DNA from: Loktanella sp. SALINAS62
Lineage (GTDB): Bacteria; Pseudomonadota; Alphaproteobacteria; Rhodobacterales; Rhodobacteraceae
DNA length: 64,000 bases
Reading direction: 5' to 3'
NCBI RefSeq assembly: GCF_018263905.1
Contig: NZ_JAAFZU010000001.1
Location: 112,228-176,227 of the forward strand
A model generated the notes under the pieces. That model saw only the letters and a list, made by a program, of their open reading frames with translations. It was not told the DNA's origin and did not search any database. Both the position numbers and the translations under genes were made by a program. Of the stretch, positions 35,564-45,503 are shown piece by piece; the stretch's first letter is position 1; every line of letters begins with the position of its first letter.

Positions 35564-37756
35564 TCAGTAGAAACTCTGCGGGTCGATATCGATCGCCATC
35601 CGCAATTCTCCGCGCAGTTTGAATTGCGCAGCCCATTCGGCCAGTGCCTTTTGCAATGGGGCGCTCTTGTCCGCCTTGACCAGCAGCCGGACGCGGTGCC
35701 GCCCCCTGATCCGCGCAATCGGCGCGGGGGCTGGCCCGAACACCTGCGCACCGATCCGCCGCAACGGCGCATCCTGCCGCGCCATCGCTGCACCCAGATC
35801 GAACACCTCTTGGACATCGGTGCTGGACAGGACCACGCCGGCCATACGGCCATAGGGCGGCACGCCCGCCGCGCGGCGCTCAGCAGCCTCTGCCGCCCAG
35901 AACGATTCTTCGTCCCCGTCCAGCGTGGCGCGAATGACCGCATGATCGGGCTGATAGGTCTGCAACAATGCCTCTCCGGGTTTTGCGGCCCGGCCCGCAC
36001 GGCCCGCAACCTGTCGCATCAGTTGGAATGTGCGTTCCGCCGCACGCAGATCGGACCCCTGCAACCCCAGATCGGCGTCGATCACCCCCACCAGCGTAAG
36101 ATTGGGGAAATTGTGCCCTTTTGCCACCAATTGCGTGCCGATCACGATATCCGCCCCCCCGGCTGCGATATCCGCGATATGCGCCTTCATCGCGCGCGCA
36201 CTGCCGTAAAGGTCGCTGGACAGGACGGCGACACGCGCATCAGGAAAAAGCTCTGTCACTTCCTCTCCCATCCGCTCGACGCCGGGGCCGACGGCGGACA
36301 GACGATCCTCTGCCGCGCAATGCGGGCAGACGTTGGGCATCGGTTTTGTCTCGCCACATTGGTGGCACATCAGGCGTTTCAGGAACCGGTGTTCGACCAT
36401 CCGCGCGTCACAGTGATCGCATCCGATCTGATGACCGCAGGCCCGGCACAGCGTCACCGGCGCATAACCACGCCGGTTCAAAAACACGAGACTTTGTTCC
36501 CCCTTGTCCAGCCTGTCCTGCATCGCGGCACGCAGGGTTGGGGACACCCATTTACCACCGGGCAGGTCTTCGGCCCGCATGTCGATGGCACGCATGGTTG
36601 GCAGCACCGCATCCCCAAAGCGCGATGTCAGGTCCAGCCTGCGGTATTTGCCCGCCTCGACGTTTGCCCAGCTTTCAAGACTGGGGGTCGCACTGGCCAG
36701 CACGACCTGCGCACCCAAGCCCGCCGCGCGCAAAACAGCCATGTCCCTTGCATTATACAGAACGCCATCTTCTTGTTTGTAGGATGTGTCGTGTTCTTCA
36801 TCGACGACGATCAACCCCAAATTTTGATAGGGCAGGAACAGGGCCGACCGCGCGCCCACAACCATCTGTGCATGCCCTTGACCCAGCATACGCCAGACCC
36901 GGCGGCGTTCGGTCTGGGTCACGCCGGAATGCCATTCTGCCGGACGCGCTCCGAACCGCGCCTCGACCCGTTCGATGAATTCGCCGGTCAGCGCAATTTC
37001 GGGCAATAGCACCAAGGCTTGACGTCCTTGATGCAAGCACGCCGCGACAGCTTCCAGATACACCTCTGTCTTGCCTGATCCGGTGACACCTTTCAGCAAC
37101 GTCGTGCCATAGGTTTGCGCTTGGAGTCCGTCACGCAATACCTGTGCCGCGCGGTCCTGATCGTCGGTCAGCGTCTTGCCGCCATGATCTGGGTCCAGCG
37201 CGGGAAAGGGCGTGTCGCGGGGCGCTTCCTCCTCGCGGACGGCACCCTGTTGCGCCAGCCCTTTGACGACGGATGTGCCGACGCCCGCCATGTCGGCCAG
37301 TTCCTTGCCCGTGAACGACAGCCCCCCATATTCGCGCAGCACATCCAGCACGCGGTTGCGCGCGTCGGTCAGCCGCATAGGTGCGGTATCGCCCAGACGG
37401 TAAACCTTGCGGGTGCCGGGCGAATCACCCAGCCCCGGCGCGCGGCTCGCCAACCGCAGCATCTGATACAGCGGCGTCAGCGTGTAATCCGCAGCGCGGG
37501 TCAAAAAGGCGCGCATCTCTTCGCGCATCGGTGCGACATCCAGCACCCGCATGATCGACCGGACCTTGGCATAGTCAAAATCGCCCGCCCCCGCCTGCCA
37601 AACGACCCCCAGCACCTTGCGCGGGCCCAGCGGCACCTCGACGAATGCGCCAAGAAAACAGCCACCTTCCGGCGCTTTATAGTCAAGGATGCGGCCGAGC
37701 GGCTGTGCCGTCAGCACACCGACAAGCTGGCCTTCGTGAAAATGCGACGGTGTCAT
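35564..37756 (-). CDS. priA: Primosomal replication restart helicase PriA
   Basis: This 730-aa 3'-5' DNA helicase reloads the replisome at stalled forks. It has an N-terminal 3'-DNA-binding domain (VGVLTAQPLGRILDYKAPEG), Walker A GVTGSGKTEVYLEAV, DEEHDTSYKQEDG (motif II), two zinc-binding cysteine clusters (CRACGHQIGCDHCDARM and CHQCGETKPMPNVCPHC) and ADIVIGTQLVAKGHNFPNLTLVGVIDAD. AAAGG lies 6 nt before the ATG. Length and domain order are normal. Confidence 0.97.
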   Translation of the reverse strand: MTPSHFHEGQLVGVLTAQPLGRILDYKAPEGGCFLGAFVEVPLGPRKVLGVVWQAGAGDFDYAKVRSIMRVLDVAPMREEMRAFLTRAADYTLTPLYQMLRLASRAPGLGDSPGTRKVYRLGDTAPMRLTDARNRVLDVLREYGGLSFTGKELADMAGVGTSVVKGLAQQGAVREEEAPRDTPFPALDPDHGGKTLTDDQDRAAQVLRDGLQAQTYGTTLLKGVTGSGKTEVYLEAVAACLHQGRQALVLLPEIALTGEFIERVEARFGARPAEWHSGVTQTERRRVWRMLGQGHAQMVVGARSALFLPYQNLGLIVVDEEHDTSYKQEDGVLYNARDMAVLRAAGLGAQVVLASATPSLESWANVEAGKYRRLDLTSRFGDAVLPTMRAIDMRAEDLPGGKWVSPTLRAAMQDRLDKGEQSLVFLNRRGYAPVTLCRACGHQIGCDHCDARMVEHRFLKRLMCHQCGETKPMPNVCPHCAAEDRLSAVGPGVERMGEEVTELFPDARVAVLSSDLYGSARAMKAHIADIAAGGADIVIGTQLVAKGHNFPNLTLVGVIDADLGLQGSDLRAAERTFQLMRQVAGRAGRAAKPGEALLQTYQPDHAVIRATLDGDEESFWAAEAAERRAAGVPPYGRMAGVVLSSTDVQEVFDLGAAMARQDAPLRRIGAQVFGPAPAPIARIRGRHRVRLLVKADKSAPLQKALAEWAAQFKLRGELRMAIDIDPQSFY

Positions 37757-37830
37757 GGCGACCTTTGGCGAAAGAGCGTCCTAGGTAGTCGCTTCGGTCG
37801 CAAACGCCAAGCGGTGTCCGCTGTGCCGGG

Positions 37831-37865
37831 AAAAGGTCAGCGCGCCCCGTTTCCGGGACGCGCTG
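37831..37865 (-). terminator. Terminator-like hairpin in the priA-DUF484 gap
   Basis: CAGCGCG (37838-37844) pairs with CGCGCTG (37859-37865), extended by CCC/GGG past a one-base bulge. On the minus strand ACC and four T follow the stem. It overlaps the stop codon of the candidate small gene at 37837 and would end transcription entering from about 38040. priA itself starts further downstream on this strand. Confidence 0.5.
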
Positions 37866-38037
37866 TGAGGGTGATCATCCACTCACATTTTTCTTTACGC
37901 TTGCGACACGACAACGCAATCCAGACTTTTTCCAGAATGGCGATAATTGCCGACCGTGGCAAAACACCTTCACTTTCCGCCACGATTGGCGGGTTTGTGC
38001 CGACAACGCGACCATCGGCACAGCAGTTTATAAACAT
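37837..38037 (-). CDS. Possible small protein gene (66 aa), unrecognised
   Basis: This frame encodes a Lys/Arg- and Cys-containing peptide with a mixed hydrophobic segment (PRSAIIAILEKVWIALSCRKRKEKCEW). No ribosome binding site is evident and I recognise no family. The only support is its position in an otherwise empty gap and its end at a terminator-like hairpin, which would equally fit a small RNA of about 150-200 nt. Confidence 0.25.
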   Translation of the reverse strand: MFINCCADGRVVGTNPPIVAESEGVLPRSAIIAILEKVWIALSCRKRKEKCEWMITLTARPGNGAR

Positions 38038-38148
38038 TCTTCAATGTCACCTCGCAGCACCACCTGCCCAGTCCATGCGCTTTCAGGCTGTCCCAATGCA
38101 GCACCGGTCTGCTAGGCTTATAAAAAACACACTGTCAAAGCAGGTGAC

Positions 38149-38868
38149 ATGAGCAGTAATTTACAAAGCAACGGTCCCATCCGGGACCGAATCCTGTCCG
38201 ATCCCCAGCTTGTGCTGGAAGATCAGGACATCATGCGCGCCCTTGTGGCGGCGAACGAAAAAACCATGGGCAGCAATATCGTCGACCTGCGCGGTATCGC
38301 CATGGAACGGCTGGAGGCACGACTTGATCGGCTGGAAGACACGCATCGGTCCGTCATCGCCGCTGCCTACGATAATCTAGCCGGCACAAATCAGGTGCAT
38401 CGCGCGGTATTGCGCCTGATGGATGCCACCCGTTTCGAGACGTTTCTTCATGATCTGGCAGGCGATGTCGCCGACACCATGCGCGTCGATGCGATGCGGC
38501 TGGTGCTGGAAACGAAAGCCACGCCTGACGATCCCGCAATTCAAACACTTGGCGAAGTTCTGGCCGTCGGAGAGCCTGGGTTTTGCGACACCTATATCAG
38601 CCGTGGCCGCGATATCCCGGTGCGTGCTGTCACCCTGCGGCAAGTCCAAAGCCATGGCGCCGAGGTTTACGGCGACGCTGCCCACTACATCCGGTCAGAA
38701 GCCTGTCTAAAACTTGATCTGGGTCACGGGCGTCTGCCCGGTATGCTGGTGATGGGGTCCGAAGATCCGCATCTGTTCACCGCCCAGCAGGGCACCGACC
38801 TGCTGACATTCTTTGGCGGTGTGTTTGAACGGGCGATGAAACGCTGGCTGGAAATGGGCGTCGCATGA
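38149..38868 (+). CDS. DUF484 family protein
   Basis: This 239-aa cytosolic protein has DUF484 organisation: an N-terminal helical part (RDRILSDPQLVLEDQDIMRALVAAN, VVDLRGIAMERLEARLDRLEDTHRSVIAAAYDN-type) and a GAF-like C-terminal domain (about 85-235, with GMLVMGSEDPHLFTAQQGTDLLTFFGGVFERAM). DUF484 genes precede xerC in many proteobacteria. The 4-nt overlap with xerC shows tight coupling here. Its molecular role is not known. Confidence 0.92.
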   Translation: MSSNLQSNGPIRDRILSDPQLVLEDQDIMRALVAANEKTMGSNIVDLRGIAMERLEARLDRLEDTHRSVIAAAYDNLAGTNQVHRAVLRLMDATRFETFLHDLAGDVADTMRVDAMRLVLETKATPDDPAIQTLGEVLAVGEPGFCDTYISRGRDIPVRAVTLRQVQSHGAEVYGDAAHYIRSEACLKLDLGHGRLPGMLVMGSEDPHLFTAQQGTDLLTFFGGVFERAMKRWLEMGVA

Positions 38869-39779
38869 TCGCCCCGCAGCTGACCCACGCACTGGAACAA
38901 TGGCTGGACCATTGCCGGGCACTGGGCGGGGCTGCAGCAAACACGATCACGGCCTATCGCGGCGATGTTTTGGGCTTTTTGGCCTTTATGCAGATGCATC
39001 ACGGCGACCGCGTAGGGCTGGGCCCTGTGTCCCGGATCACGACAGGCGACATGCGGGCGTGGATGGCGCATGAACGCGGGCGCGGCGTCGGCGCGCGCAG
39101 CCTTGCGCGCAGCCTGTCGGCGGTCAAGACGTTCTACCGCTGGCTGTCAGACCGCGAAGGGTTCGAACCCACCGCCGTGCTATCGATCCGCGCACCGAAA
39201 TTCACGGCAAAGTTGCCCCGCCCTCTGGAAATCGACGCGGCCCGCGCAATGATCGACCGTGTCGAATGTCAGGCCACCGAACCTTGGGTTGCCGCACGCG
39301 ATGTCGCTGTCGTCACCGTGCTTTACGGCTGCGGATTGCGTATTTCCGAAGCACTGGGCCTGACCGGGCGTGCGCTGCCGTTGCCGAAGGTGCTGCGGAT
39401 CACCGGCAAGGGCGGCAAGGACCGCATGGTGCCCGTCATCCCCGCCGCACGCGATGCCGTCGATGCCTATGCGCGGCTGTGTCCACATGACCTGACCGGC
39501 AATGCGCCGCTGTTTCGTGGTATTCGCGGCGGCGCGCTGAACCCGCGCGCCGTGCAAAAGGTCATGGAACAGTCACGCCTGCAACTGGGTCTGCCAGCCA
39601 GCGCCACGCCGCACGCCATGCGCCACAGCTTTGCGACCCATCTGCTGACGGCCGGGGGCAACCTGCGCACGATTCAGGAACTGCTGGGCCACGCCAGTCT
39701 GTCCACAACACAGGCCTATACCTCTGTCGATAGTGCGCGGCTGATGGAAATATATGACGCAGCGCATCCCCGTGCCTGA
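38865..39779 (+). CDS. xerC: Tyrosine recombinase XerC
   Basis: This 304-aa recombinase resolves chromosome dimers at dif, usually with XerD. The N-terminal SAM-like domain (about 5-95) is followed by the catalytic domain. It contains the conserved Arg in LYGCGLRISEALGL, the Lys in ITGKGGKDRMVP, HAMRHSFATHLLTAG (HxxR), LLGHASLSTTQAYTSVD with the third His, and the tyrosine nucleophile in TTQAYT. Its genomic link to DUF484 supports XerC rather than a phage integrase. Confidence 0.94.
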   Translation: MIAPQLTHALEQWLDHCRALGGAAANTITAYRGDVLGFLAFMQMHHGDRVGLGPVSRITTGDMRAWMAHERGRGVGARSLARSLSAVKTFYRWLSDREGFEPTAVLSIRAPKFTAKLPRPLEIDAARAMIDRVECQATEPWVAARDVAVVTVLYGCGLRISEALGLTGRALPLPKVLRITGKGGKDRMVPVIPAARDAVDAYARLCPHDLTGNAPLFRGIRGGALNPRAVQKVMEQSRLQLGLPASATPHAMRHSFATHLLTAGGNLRTIQELLGHASLSTTQAYTSVDSARLMEIYDAAHPRA

Positions 39780-39969
39780 ACGTCGGTCAATCACAAACAC
39801 TCGCAGCATCGCCCAGATGCACCCCGGTCGTGCCGTTCCTGACGTGCGCCATTTTCTCGACTTCAAAGTGACGGCATTGGTTTAATTTAGGTTGCTGACG
39901 CCCGCTGCGCGCTGGCCTTCCGCTGCCTGACACGACATGATGCCGCATCACCAGCCCGAAAGGTTCCCC

Positions 39970-40665
39970 ATGTCTGCCGCCCAAAAAGCCCTTGGAGTTC
40001 ACTTTCTGACCGCGACAGGCGCCGTGCTTGCCATGCTCGCGATGTTGGAAGCTGTCCAGATGGACTGGTCGATGATGTTCGTTTGGCTGGTTGTTGCATT
40101 CGGGGTCGATGGAATCGACGGGCCGCTGGCACGCAAATACGATGTCCACACCCATGCGCCGCAGTTTGACGGCGTACTGCTGGACCTGATCATCGACTAT
40201 CTGACCTATGTGTTCATCCCGGCCTATGCGCTGTACGGGTCGGGTCTGATGGACGGCTGGTCGGGCTGGGTCGCGATAATCGTGATCACCTATACATCGG
40301 CGTTGTACTTTGCCGATACGCGGATGAAGACCAACGACTACAGCTTTCGCGGGTTTCCCGGATGCTGGAACATGCTGGTGCTGGTGCTGTTCGCACTCGC
40401 GCCGCCATGGTGGGTCTGTCTGATCCTTGTGTTTGTGCTCGCGGTTGCCATGTTCGCGCCGGTCAAGTTCGTCCACCCGACGCGCACGGCGCGCTGGCGG
40501 GTGATCACGCTGCCCATGTCGATGGCATGGGTGTTCTTTGCGGGATGGGCGGCGGTCGCAGCATTTCAGGACCCGCTTTTCGTCAACATCGGGTTGGTCA
40601 TCACCAGCGTCTATTTGACCTTGGCGGGCGCCGTGCAGCAGATCCTTTACGGCCCTGACGGCTAA
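39970..40665 (+). CDS. pcs: Phosphatidylcholine synthase
   Basis: This 231-aa integral membrane enzyme condenses CDP-diacylglycerol with choline. The CDP-alcohol phosphatidyltransferase motif is complete in the form DGIDGPLARKY...FDGVLLDLIIDY (about 50-82), the variant typical of Pcs. Eight or so helices fill the rest. A loop with TRMKTNDYSFRGFPGCWN is also characteristic. The ATG at 39970 has AAAGG upstream; the longer frame from 39937 is rejected. It shares 4 nt at its 3' end with the convergent transporter gene. Confidence 0.93.
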   Translation: MSAAQKALGVHFLTATGAVLAMLAMLEAVQMDWSMMFVWLVVAFGVDGIDGPLARKYDVHTHAPQFDGVLLDLIIDYLTYVFIPAYALYGSGLMDGWSGWVAIIVITYTSALYFADTRMKTNDYSFRGFPGCWNMLVLVLFALAPPWWVCLILVFVLAVAMFAPVKFVHPTRTARWRVITLPMSMAWVFFAGWAAVAAFQDPLFVNIGLVITSVYLTLAGAVQQILYGPDG

Positions 40666-41498
40666 ATCCGGGTCATCACCACGCCGCCCACGATCAGCAC
40701 TGCGGCCACCAGCTTGGCCCGGTTGATGCGTTCACCGAACACCGCGATGCCCAACGCCACCGCAAACAGGATAGAGGTCTCGCGCAGGGCCGCGACCAAT
40801 GCGATGGGCGTGGTCTGCATCGCCCAGACCACGATAGCATAGGCAACGAACGACATTGCCCCGGCCACCAGCCCCTTGGCCCAGATCGCACCGCTGCGCG
40901 GCACGACGGCGTTGCCCCGCAGGGCCAACACGATCGGCACATAAAAGACCGCCGCCATGATCAGCAGCCAACCGGTATAGGCCAGCGCATCGCCGCCCAC
41001 CCGGACACCCAGCCCGTCAACCAACGTGTAACCCGCCGTCGAACAGGCAGCGCCCAGCGCAAATGGGATCATCCGCGCCGATTCCCGGTCGGTAAAGATT
41101 CCGCGCGTCATGACCGCCAAACCCGATCCCAGCAACAGGACGCCCGCGATTTCCATCGGCGTAACCGGGTCCAGCGCAAACACAAGCGTGACCGCCAGCA
41201 CGATCATCGGCGCGGCCCCCCGCGCCAGCGGATAGACCCGGCTAAGATCACCCTGTTCGTAGGCATAGGCCAGAAACAGCTGATAGGCTGCGTGAATGGC
41301 ACCCGACAGGGCGATCCAGACCCAGACCTCTGGTTGTGGCCATGGCCGGGTCGCCACCACCAGCGCCCCCGTGACGGCGTTCCCCAGGCTGAGGACCAGC
41401 ATCGCGGTCTGCTTGTCCGCGCCAGTCTTGATGACCGCATTCCAGCCTGCGTGCAGCAAGGCGGCACCCAGCACGGCCACAAAGACCAGCGGTGTCAT
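40662..41498 (-). CDS. EamA/DMT family transporter
   Basis: This 278-aa protein has ten hydrophobic helices in two EamA repeats. The first begins PLVFVAVLGAALLHAGWNAVIKTGADKQ and the second SGAIWAKGLVAGAMSFVAYAIVVWAMQ, ending VAVLIVGGVVMTRI-like. Substrate cannot be deduced; members export amino acids, sugars or other metabolites. Its start overlaps the alkyltransferase stop by 4 nt, so the three genes 40662-42402 form an overlapping unit. Confidence 0.9.
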   Translation of the reverse strand: MTPLVFVAVLGAALLHAGWNAVIKTGADKQTAMLVLSLGNAVTGALVVATRPWPQPEVWVWIALSGAIHAAYQLFLAYAYEQGDLSRVYPLARGAAPMIVLAVTLVFALDPVTPMEIAGVLLLGSGLAVMTRGIFTDRESARMIPFALGAACSTAGYTLVDGLGVRVGGDALAYTGWLLIMAAVFYVPIVLALRGNAVVPRSGAIWAKGLVAGAMSFVAYAIVVWAMQTTPIALVAALRETSILFAVALGIAVFGERINRAKLVAAVLIVGGVVMTRI

Positions 41499-41956
41499 AT
41501 CAGCAATCCCCCCGCCCCTTCGAGACGCAGAAGCGCGACCTTGCCCTCGACCCCGCCGGGCCCTGAATATCCGCCCAGTGTATCGGCCCCCAACACGCGG
41601 TGACAGGGCACAAGGATCGGCAGCGGGTTGGCGCCGCAGGCCTGCCCGATGGCCTGCGCACTGACCCCAAGTTGCCGCGCCAGCGCGCCATAGGTCCGCG
41701 TCTGTCCAAAGGGAATGTCACACAGCGCGCGCAGGAAAGCCTGCTGAAACGTGGTGCCGGGCAATGCCATCGGCACGGTAAATCGCTGCAACCGGCCTGC
41801 GAAATAACCCGACAACTCATCGCGCAGATGGTCCGCCAGATCACCATCGGCCAGCGACCCCGCGCCCCAGATCAGCCGCGTGATCTGACCGTCCGTCGCA
41901 TCTGCCCCCAGCGGCCCGACAAAGCTGTCCGCCAGAACAGCAGTCTTTCTCATCAT
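41495..41956 (-). CDS. ogt: Methylated-DNA--protein-cysteine methyltransferase (Ogt)
   Basis: This 153-aa suicide repair protein removes methyl groups from O6-methylguanine. The active-site motif ILVPCHRVLGADTLGGYSG holds the acceptor cysteine at about residue 117. The helix-turn-helix segment FGQTRTYGALARQLGVSAQAIGQACGANPLP precedes it. The N-terminal ribonuclease-like half is short, as in Ogt. It overlaps both neighbours by 4 nt. Confidence 0.95.
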   Translation of the reverse strand: MMRKTAVLADSFVGPLGADATDGQITRLIWGAGSLADGDLADHLRDELSGYFAGRLQRFTVPMALPGTTFQQAFLRALCDIPFGQTRTYGALARQLGVSAQAIGQACGANPLPILVPCHRVLGADTLGGYSGPGGVEGKVALLRLEGAGGLLI

Positions 41957-42402
41957 TCCCGCCGCAGCGCAGGATTCCGCACTGACATCATCGTGGCCGT
42001 CAGGGTCGCAATCAGCGTCTCGCCCCCGTCCGTAACCGCATAGGCGCGTGCTTCGCAGAATGTCAGGGTGCGTCCGGATTTCAGCACCTCGCCCACCATG
42101 CGAAAGCTGTCGCCGCGTGCGGGGTTCAGAAAGCTGGCCTTGAATTCCGCCGTCAGCACCTCTGCATCCGCGTCCATCAGGGTAAACGCGGCAAATCCCG
42201 CAGCACTGTCCATCGCCGTAGTTACCACGCCCGCGTGCAAAAAGCCGTGGTGCTGGGTCAGGTCCGCGCGAAACGGCAAAACCAACGTCACGCGCCCCGG
42301 CTGCACATCCGCCACCGACACGCCAAGCGTACGCATCACGCCCTGCCGGTCAAAGGCATCGCGCATCTGTTGCAGGGCGGCAGGGTTTCGCAGTTCGGTC
42401 AT
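41953..42402 (-). CDS. PaaI-type acyl-CoA thioesterase
   Basis: This 149-aa hot-dog fold protein includes VLPFRADLTQHHGFLHAGVVTTAMDSAAGFAAFTLMDADAEVLTAEFKASFLNPARGD, the core of PaaI/DUF4442-type thioesterases (conserved HHGFLHAGVV). The start at 42402 matches the domain; a frame back to 42606 would overlap ileS and is rejected. The natural acyl substrate is unknown. Confidence 0.88.
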   Translation of the reverse strand: MTELRNPAALQQMRDAFDRQGVMRTLGVSVADVQPGRVTLVLPFRADLTQHHGFLHAGVVTTAMDSAAGFAAFTLMDADAEVLTAEFKASFLNPARGDSFRMVGEVLKSGRTLTFCEARAYAVTDGGETLIATLTATMMSVRNPALRRE

Positions 42403-42439
42403 TTCCGCACCGTCCACCGGACGATGCGGGAATGCAAGA

Positions 42440-45346
42440 TCATGACAACGCGTCGTCGCAGCGCCCGCAGACGCCCGCATGGGCGTGCTGGCCCACATCC
42501 GGCTCGATCTTCCAGCAGCGCTGGCATTTCTCGCCTTCGGCGCGCACGACACGCACGGCCACGCCCGGCACTTCGTCGGACCGGTAAGCATCGTCCGGCG
42601 CCGCATCCGTCGTCAGTTCAATGTCGGATGTGATGCACAGCGTCGCGAAATCATCGGCATCGCGGACAACGTCTGCCATGTCGGGCGACAGATAGACGAT
42701 TGGCTTTGCTTCCAGCGACGATCCAATCTCCTTGGCCGTGCGCTTGACCTCGATCGCGCCCGTCACGACACGGCGCAGCGCGCGCAGGCTTTCCATCCGG
42801 TCGGCCAGCGCCTGATCTTTCCAGACGTCGGGGGTAACGGGGAAATCCTGCAGGTGAACAGAGGATTCGTCGCCCGGGTTCACTTCCAGCCAGACCTCTT
42901 CCATCGTGAACACAAGGATCGGCGCCAGCCACGTCGTCAGCCGTTCAAACAGCAGTTTCAGCACGGTGCGCGCCGCCCGCCGTTCCAGCGTGTCGCCGTC
43001 GCAATACAGCGTGTCCTTGCGCACATCGAAATAGAACGCCGACAGATCCAGTGTCGTGAAATCAAAGATCGCCCGCAGCACGCCCTGAAAATCATAAGCG
43101 GCATAGCCGGTCCGCACCCGGTCATCCAACACCGCCAACTTGTGCAGGATCAGCTTTTCCAGATCAGGCATGTCCGCGTGATCGACGTGATCGGCATCGG
43201 TGACATCCGTCAGTGATCCCAGCATGAACCGAAGCGTGTTGCGCAATCGGCGATAGCTGTCGGCCACGCCTTTCAGGATCTCGTCCCCGATGCGCTGGTC
43301 ATTGGTGTAATCGACCTGTGCCACCCACAGGCGCAGGATATCCGCACCGTATTGGTCGGTGACTTGCTTTGGCGGGATGATGTTGCCCAGCGATTTGGAC
43401 ATCTTCATGCCCTTGGAATCCAGCGTGAACCCGCAGGTCATCACACCACGATAAGGCGCGCGTCCCATCGTGCCGCAGCCTTGCAACAATGATGACTGGA
43501 ACCAGCCCCGGTGCTGGTCGGTGCCTTCCAGATACAGATCGGCCAGACCGTCCTCTGACCCGTCCTTGCGGTCGCGCAACACGAATGCATGGGTTGACCC
43601 GGAATCAAACCAGACGTCCAGCACGTCAAACACCTGATCGTAATCGTCAGGGTTCGCATCAGCGCCTAGAAACCGCGCTTTTGCCCCATCTTCATACCAG
43701 GCATCGGCACCTTCGGTTTCGAACGCTTGCAGGATGCGGGCATTGACCGCCGGGTTGCGCAACAGGAAATCGGGGTCCGTCGGCAGTGTGCCTTTCTTGA
43801 CGAAACAGGTCAGCGGCACACCCCATGCGCGCTGGCGCGACAGCACCCAGTCGGGACGCTGCGTGACCATCGCGTGCAGGCGGTTGCGCCCCCGCTGTGG
43901 CGTCCATGTGACCAGTTCGTCGATGGACCGAAGCGCGCGTTCGCGGATCGTGGTGCCATAGTCGTCCTGCCCGTCGCCGACCGGTCGGTCGATCGCGGCA
44001 AACCACTGCGGCGTGTTACGAAAGATGATCGGCGCCTTGGACCGCCACGAATGCGGATAGGAATGGGTGATCTTGCCCCGCGCAAACAGCCCGCCGACCT
44101 CTGCCAGCTTTTCGATCACGGCGGTGTTGGCGTTGCCCTCCTTGCCGTTGGGCTTCAGGATCGCCTTGCCGCCAAAGAACGGCAGATCGTCGCGGAAACG
44201 GCCGTCTTCGTTGACGTTATAGGTGATGACCTGCGCCAGCATCCTCAGATCACGGTACAGCTCGAACTCTTCCATCCCGTGGCTGGGCGCGCAATGGACG
44301 AACCCGGTGCCTTCGTCGTCGGTGACAAAATCCGCAGCCCGGAAATCGCGCGGCTGGTCCCATTCGCCTTCGCTGCCTGCGACCCCATGCAACGGGTGCG
44401 ACAGCGTGGTGCCTGACAGATCACCCGCATCACCGATCCGGCTGAACGCCGTCACCCGTGCCTTGGCAAACACACCCTCCGCCAGCTTGTCCGCCAGCAG
44501 GAACCGTTCGCCGGTCGTGACCCAATTGTCCGCCGGTGCATCCGTGACCTCGTACAGCCCATAGGAAATATCGCTGGCATAGACGACCGCCTTGTTTGAC
44601 GGCATCGTCCACGGCGTCGTTGTCCAGATCACGACGGATGCGCCCTTGATCGCATCGTTGTCGGTGTCACGCACGGCGAACTTCACCCAGACCGTGTGGC
44701 TTTCCTTGTCGTGATATTCGACCTCAGCCTCGGCCAGCGCGGTCTTTTCAACGGGCGACCACATCACGGGCTTTGACCCCTGATACAACGTGCCGTTCAT
44801 CAAGAAGGTCTGGAACTCCTCTGCGATCACACGCTCTGCATGGAAATCCATCGTCAGATAGGGATCGGCCCAATTGCCGGTGATCCCCAACCGCTTGAAT
44901 TGTTCGCGCTGGATATCGACCCATTCGGCGGCGAAATCACGGCACTCGCCCCGGAATTCGTTGATCGGAACGTCATCCTTGTCACGACCCTTCTGGCGAT
45001 ACTGCTCCTCGATCTTCCATTCGATCGGCAGACCGTGGCAATCCCAGCCGGGGATATAGCGCGCATCACGGCCCATCATCTGCTGGGACCGCACGACCAT
45101 GTCCTTCAGGATCTTGTTCAACGCGTGCCCGATATGCAGATTGCCGTTCGCATAGGGCGGACCGTCATGCAGCGTAAACGGCGTGCGGCCCTGCTTTTCA
45201 CGCAGACGGTCATAGACGCCGATGCGCTCCCAGCGCGCCAGCCAGTCGGGTTCGCGTTTCGGCAGACCCGCGCGCATCGGAAAATCGGTGCGTGGCAGGT
45301 TCAGCGTGGATTTGTAATCGGTGGTCTCGGGCGTATCGGCGCACAT
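42440..45346 (-). CDS. ileS: Isoleucine--tRNA ligase
   Basis: This 968-aa class I aminoacyl-tRNA synthetase has a HIGH motif in [16 protein letters not shown] (about residue 60), the CP1 editing domain with [19 protein letters not shown] in [11 protein letters not shown], and a C-terminal zinc-binding site (CQRCWK and CGRCDDAL). The ATG at 45346 has AGAGGA at a good distance and fits other IleS proteins; an in-frame TTG at 45367 is less likely. Transcription enters from a 239-bp leader holding a hairpin at 45388-45418. Confidence 0.97.
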   Translation of the reverse strand: MCADTPETTDYKSTLNLPRTDFPMRAGLPKREPDWLARWERIGVYDRLREKQGRTPFTLHDGPPYANGNLHIGHALNKILKDMVVRSQQMMGRDARYIPGWDCHGLPIEWKIEEQYRQKGRDKDDVPINEFRGECRDFAAEWVDIQREQFKRLGITGNWADPYLTMDFHAERVIAEEFQTFLMNGTLYQGSKPVMWSPVEKTALAEAEVEYHDKESHTVWVKFAVRDTDNDAIKGASVVIWTTTPWTMPSNKAVVYASDISYGLYEVTDAPADNWVTTGERFLLADKLAEGVFAKARVTAFSRIGDAGDLSGTTLSHPLHGVAGSEGEWDQPRDFRAADFVTDDEGTGFVHCAPSHGMEEFELYRDLRMLAQVITYNVNEDGRFRDDLPFFGGKAILKPNGKEGNANTAVIEKLAEVGGLFARGKITHSYPHSWRSKAPIIFRNTPQWFAAIDRPVGDGQDDYGTTIRERALRSIDELVTWTPQRGRNRLHAMVTQRPDWVLSRQRAWGVPLTCFVKKGTLPTDPDFLLRNPAVNARILQAFETEGADAWYEDGAKARFLGADANPDDYDQVFDVLDVWFDSGSTHAFVLRDRKDGSEDGLADLYLEGTDQHRGWFQSSLLQGCGTMGRAPYRGVMTCGFTLDSKGMKMSKSLGNIIPPKQVTDQYGADILRLWVAQVDYTNDQRIGDEILKGVADSYRRLRNTLRFMLGSLTDVTDADHVDHADMPDLEKLILHKLAVLDDRVRTGYAAYDFQGVLRAIFDFTTLDLSAFYFDVRKDTLYCDGDTLERRAARTVLKLLFERLTTWLAPILVFTMEEVWLEVNPGDESSVHLQDFPVTPDVWKDQALADRMESLRALRRVVTGAIEVKRTAKEIGSSLEAKPIVYLSPDMADVVRDADDFATLCITSDIELTTDAAPDDAYRSDEVPGVAVRVVRAEGEKCQRCWKIEPDVGQHAHAGVCGRCDDALS

Positions 45347-45387
45347 GTCTGGCGTCCTCTTGGTCAATCGGTTTGAAAATAGCGTGA

Positions 45388-45418
45388 CCCGGCAGCGCCG
45401 AAGGTTCAGCGCGCCGGG
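45388..45418 (-). other. Hairpin in the ileS leader
   Basis: CCCGGC (45388-45393) and GCGC (45395-45398) pair with GCGC (45409-45412) and GCCGGG (45413-45418), giving a 10-bp stem with one bulged A and a 10-base loop, 42 nt upstream of the ileS start. No direct U-run follows. It could affect ileS expression; no T-box sequence is visible. Confidence 0.4.
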
Positions 45419-45503
45419 AGACTAATTCGTATGATCCGAAATCCCGTCATCGCGGGCGCTTATAGAACCCGCACCCAGCGGCGGCAAGCGGGCCCTTGTT
45501 CTT

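Larger units (their letters stand above)
37757..38148. other. 392-bp divergent gap between priA and the DUF484 gene
   Basis: The gap is less GC-rich than its surroundings. It contains a possible 66-codon minus-strand gene (37837-38037) that ends in a terminator-like hairpin (37831-37865) and promoter-like AT-rich stretches at about 38110-38140. A plus-strand frame (37940-38152) crosses the same DNA but lacks a ribosome binding site. Nothing here matches a known RNA gene by eye. Confidence 0.4.

Noticed and set aside
35421-35570. A 49-codon plus-strand frame beginning MRTRRAIRTVLFRPIW
   Set aside because: No ribosome binding site, Gly/Ala-rich tail, and its end overlaps the priA coding end; probably chance in the 191-bp gap between priA and the MFS gene.
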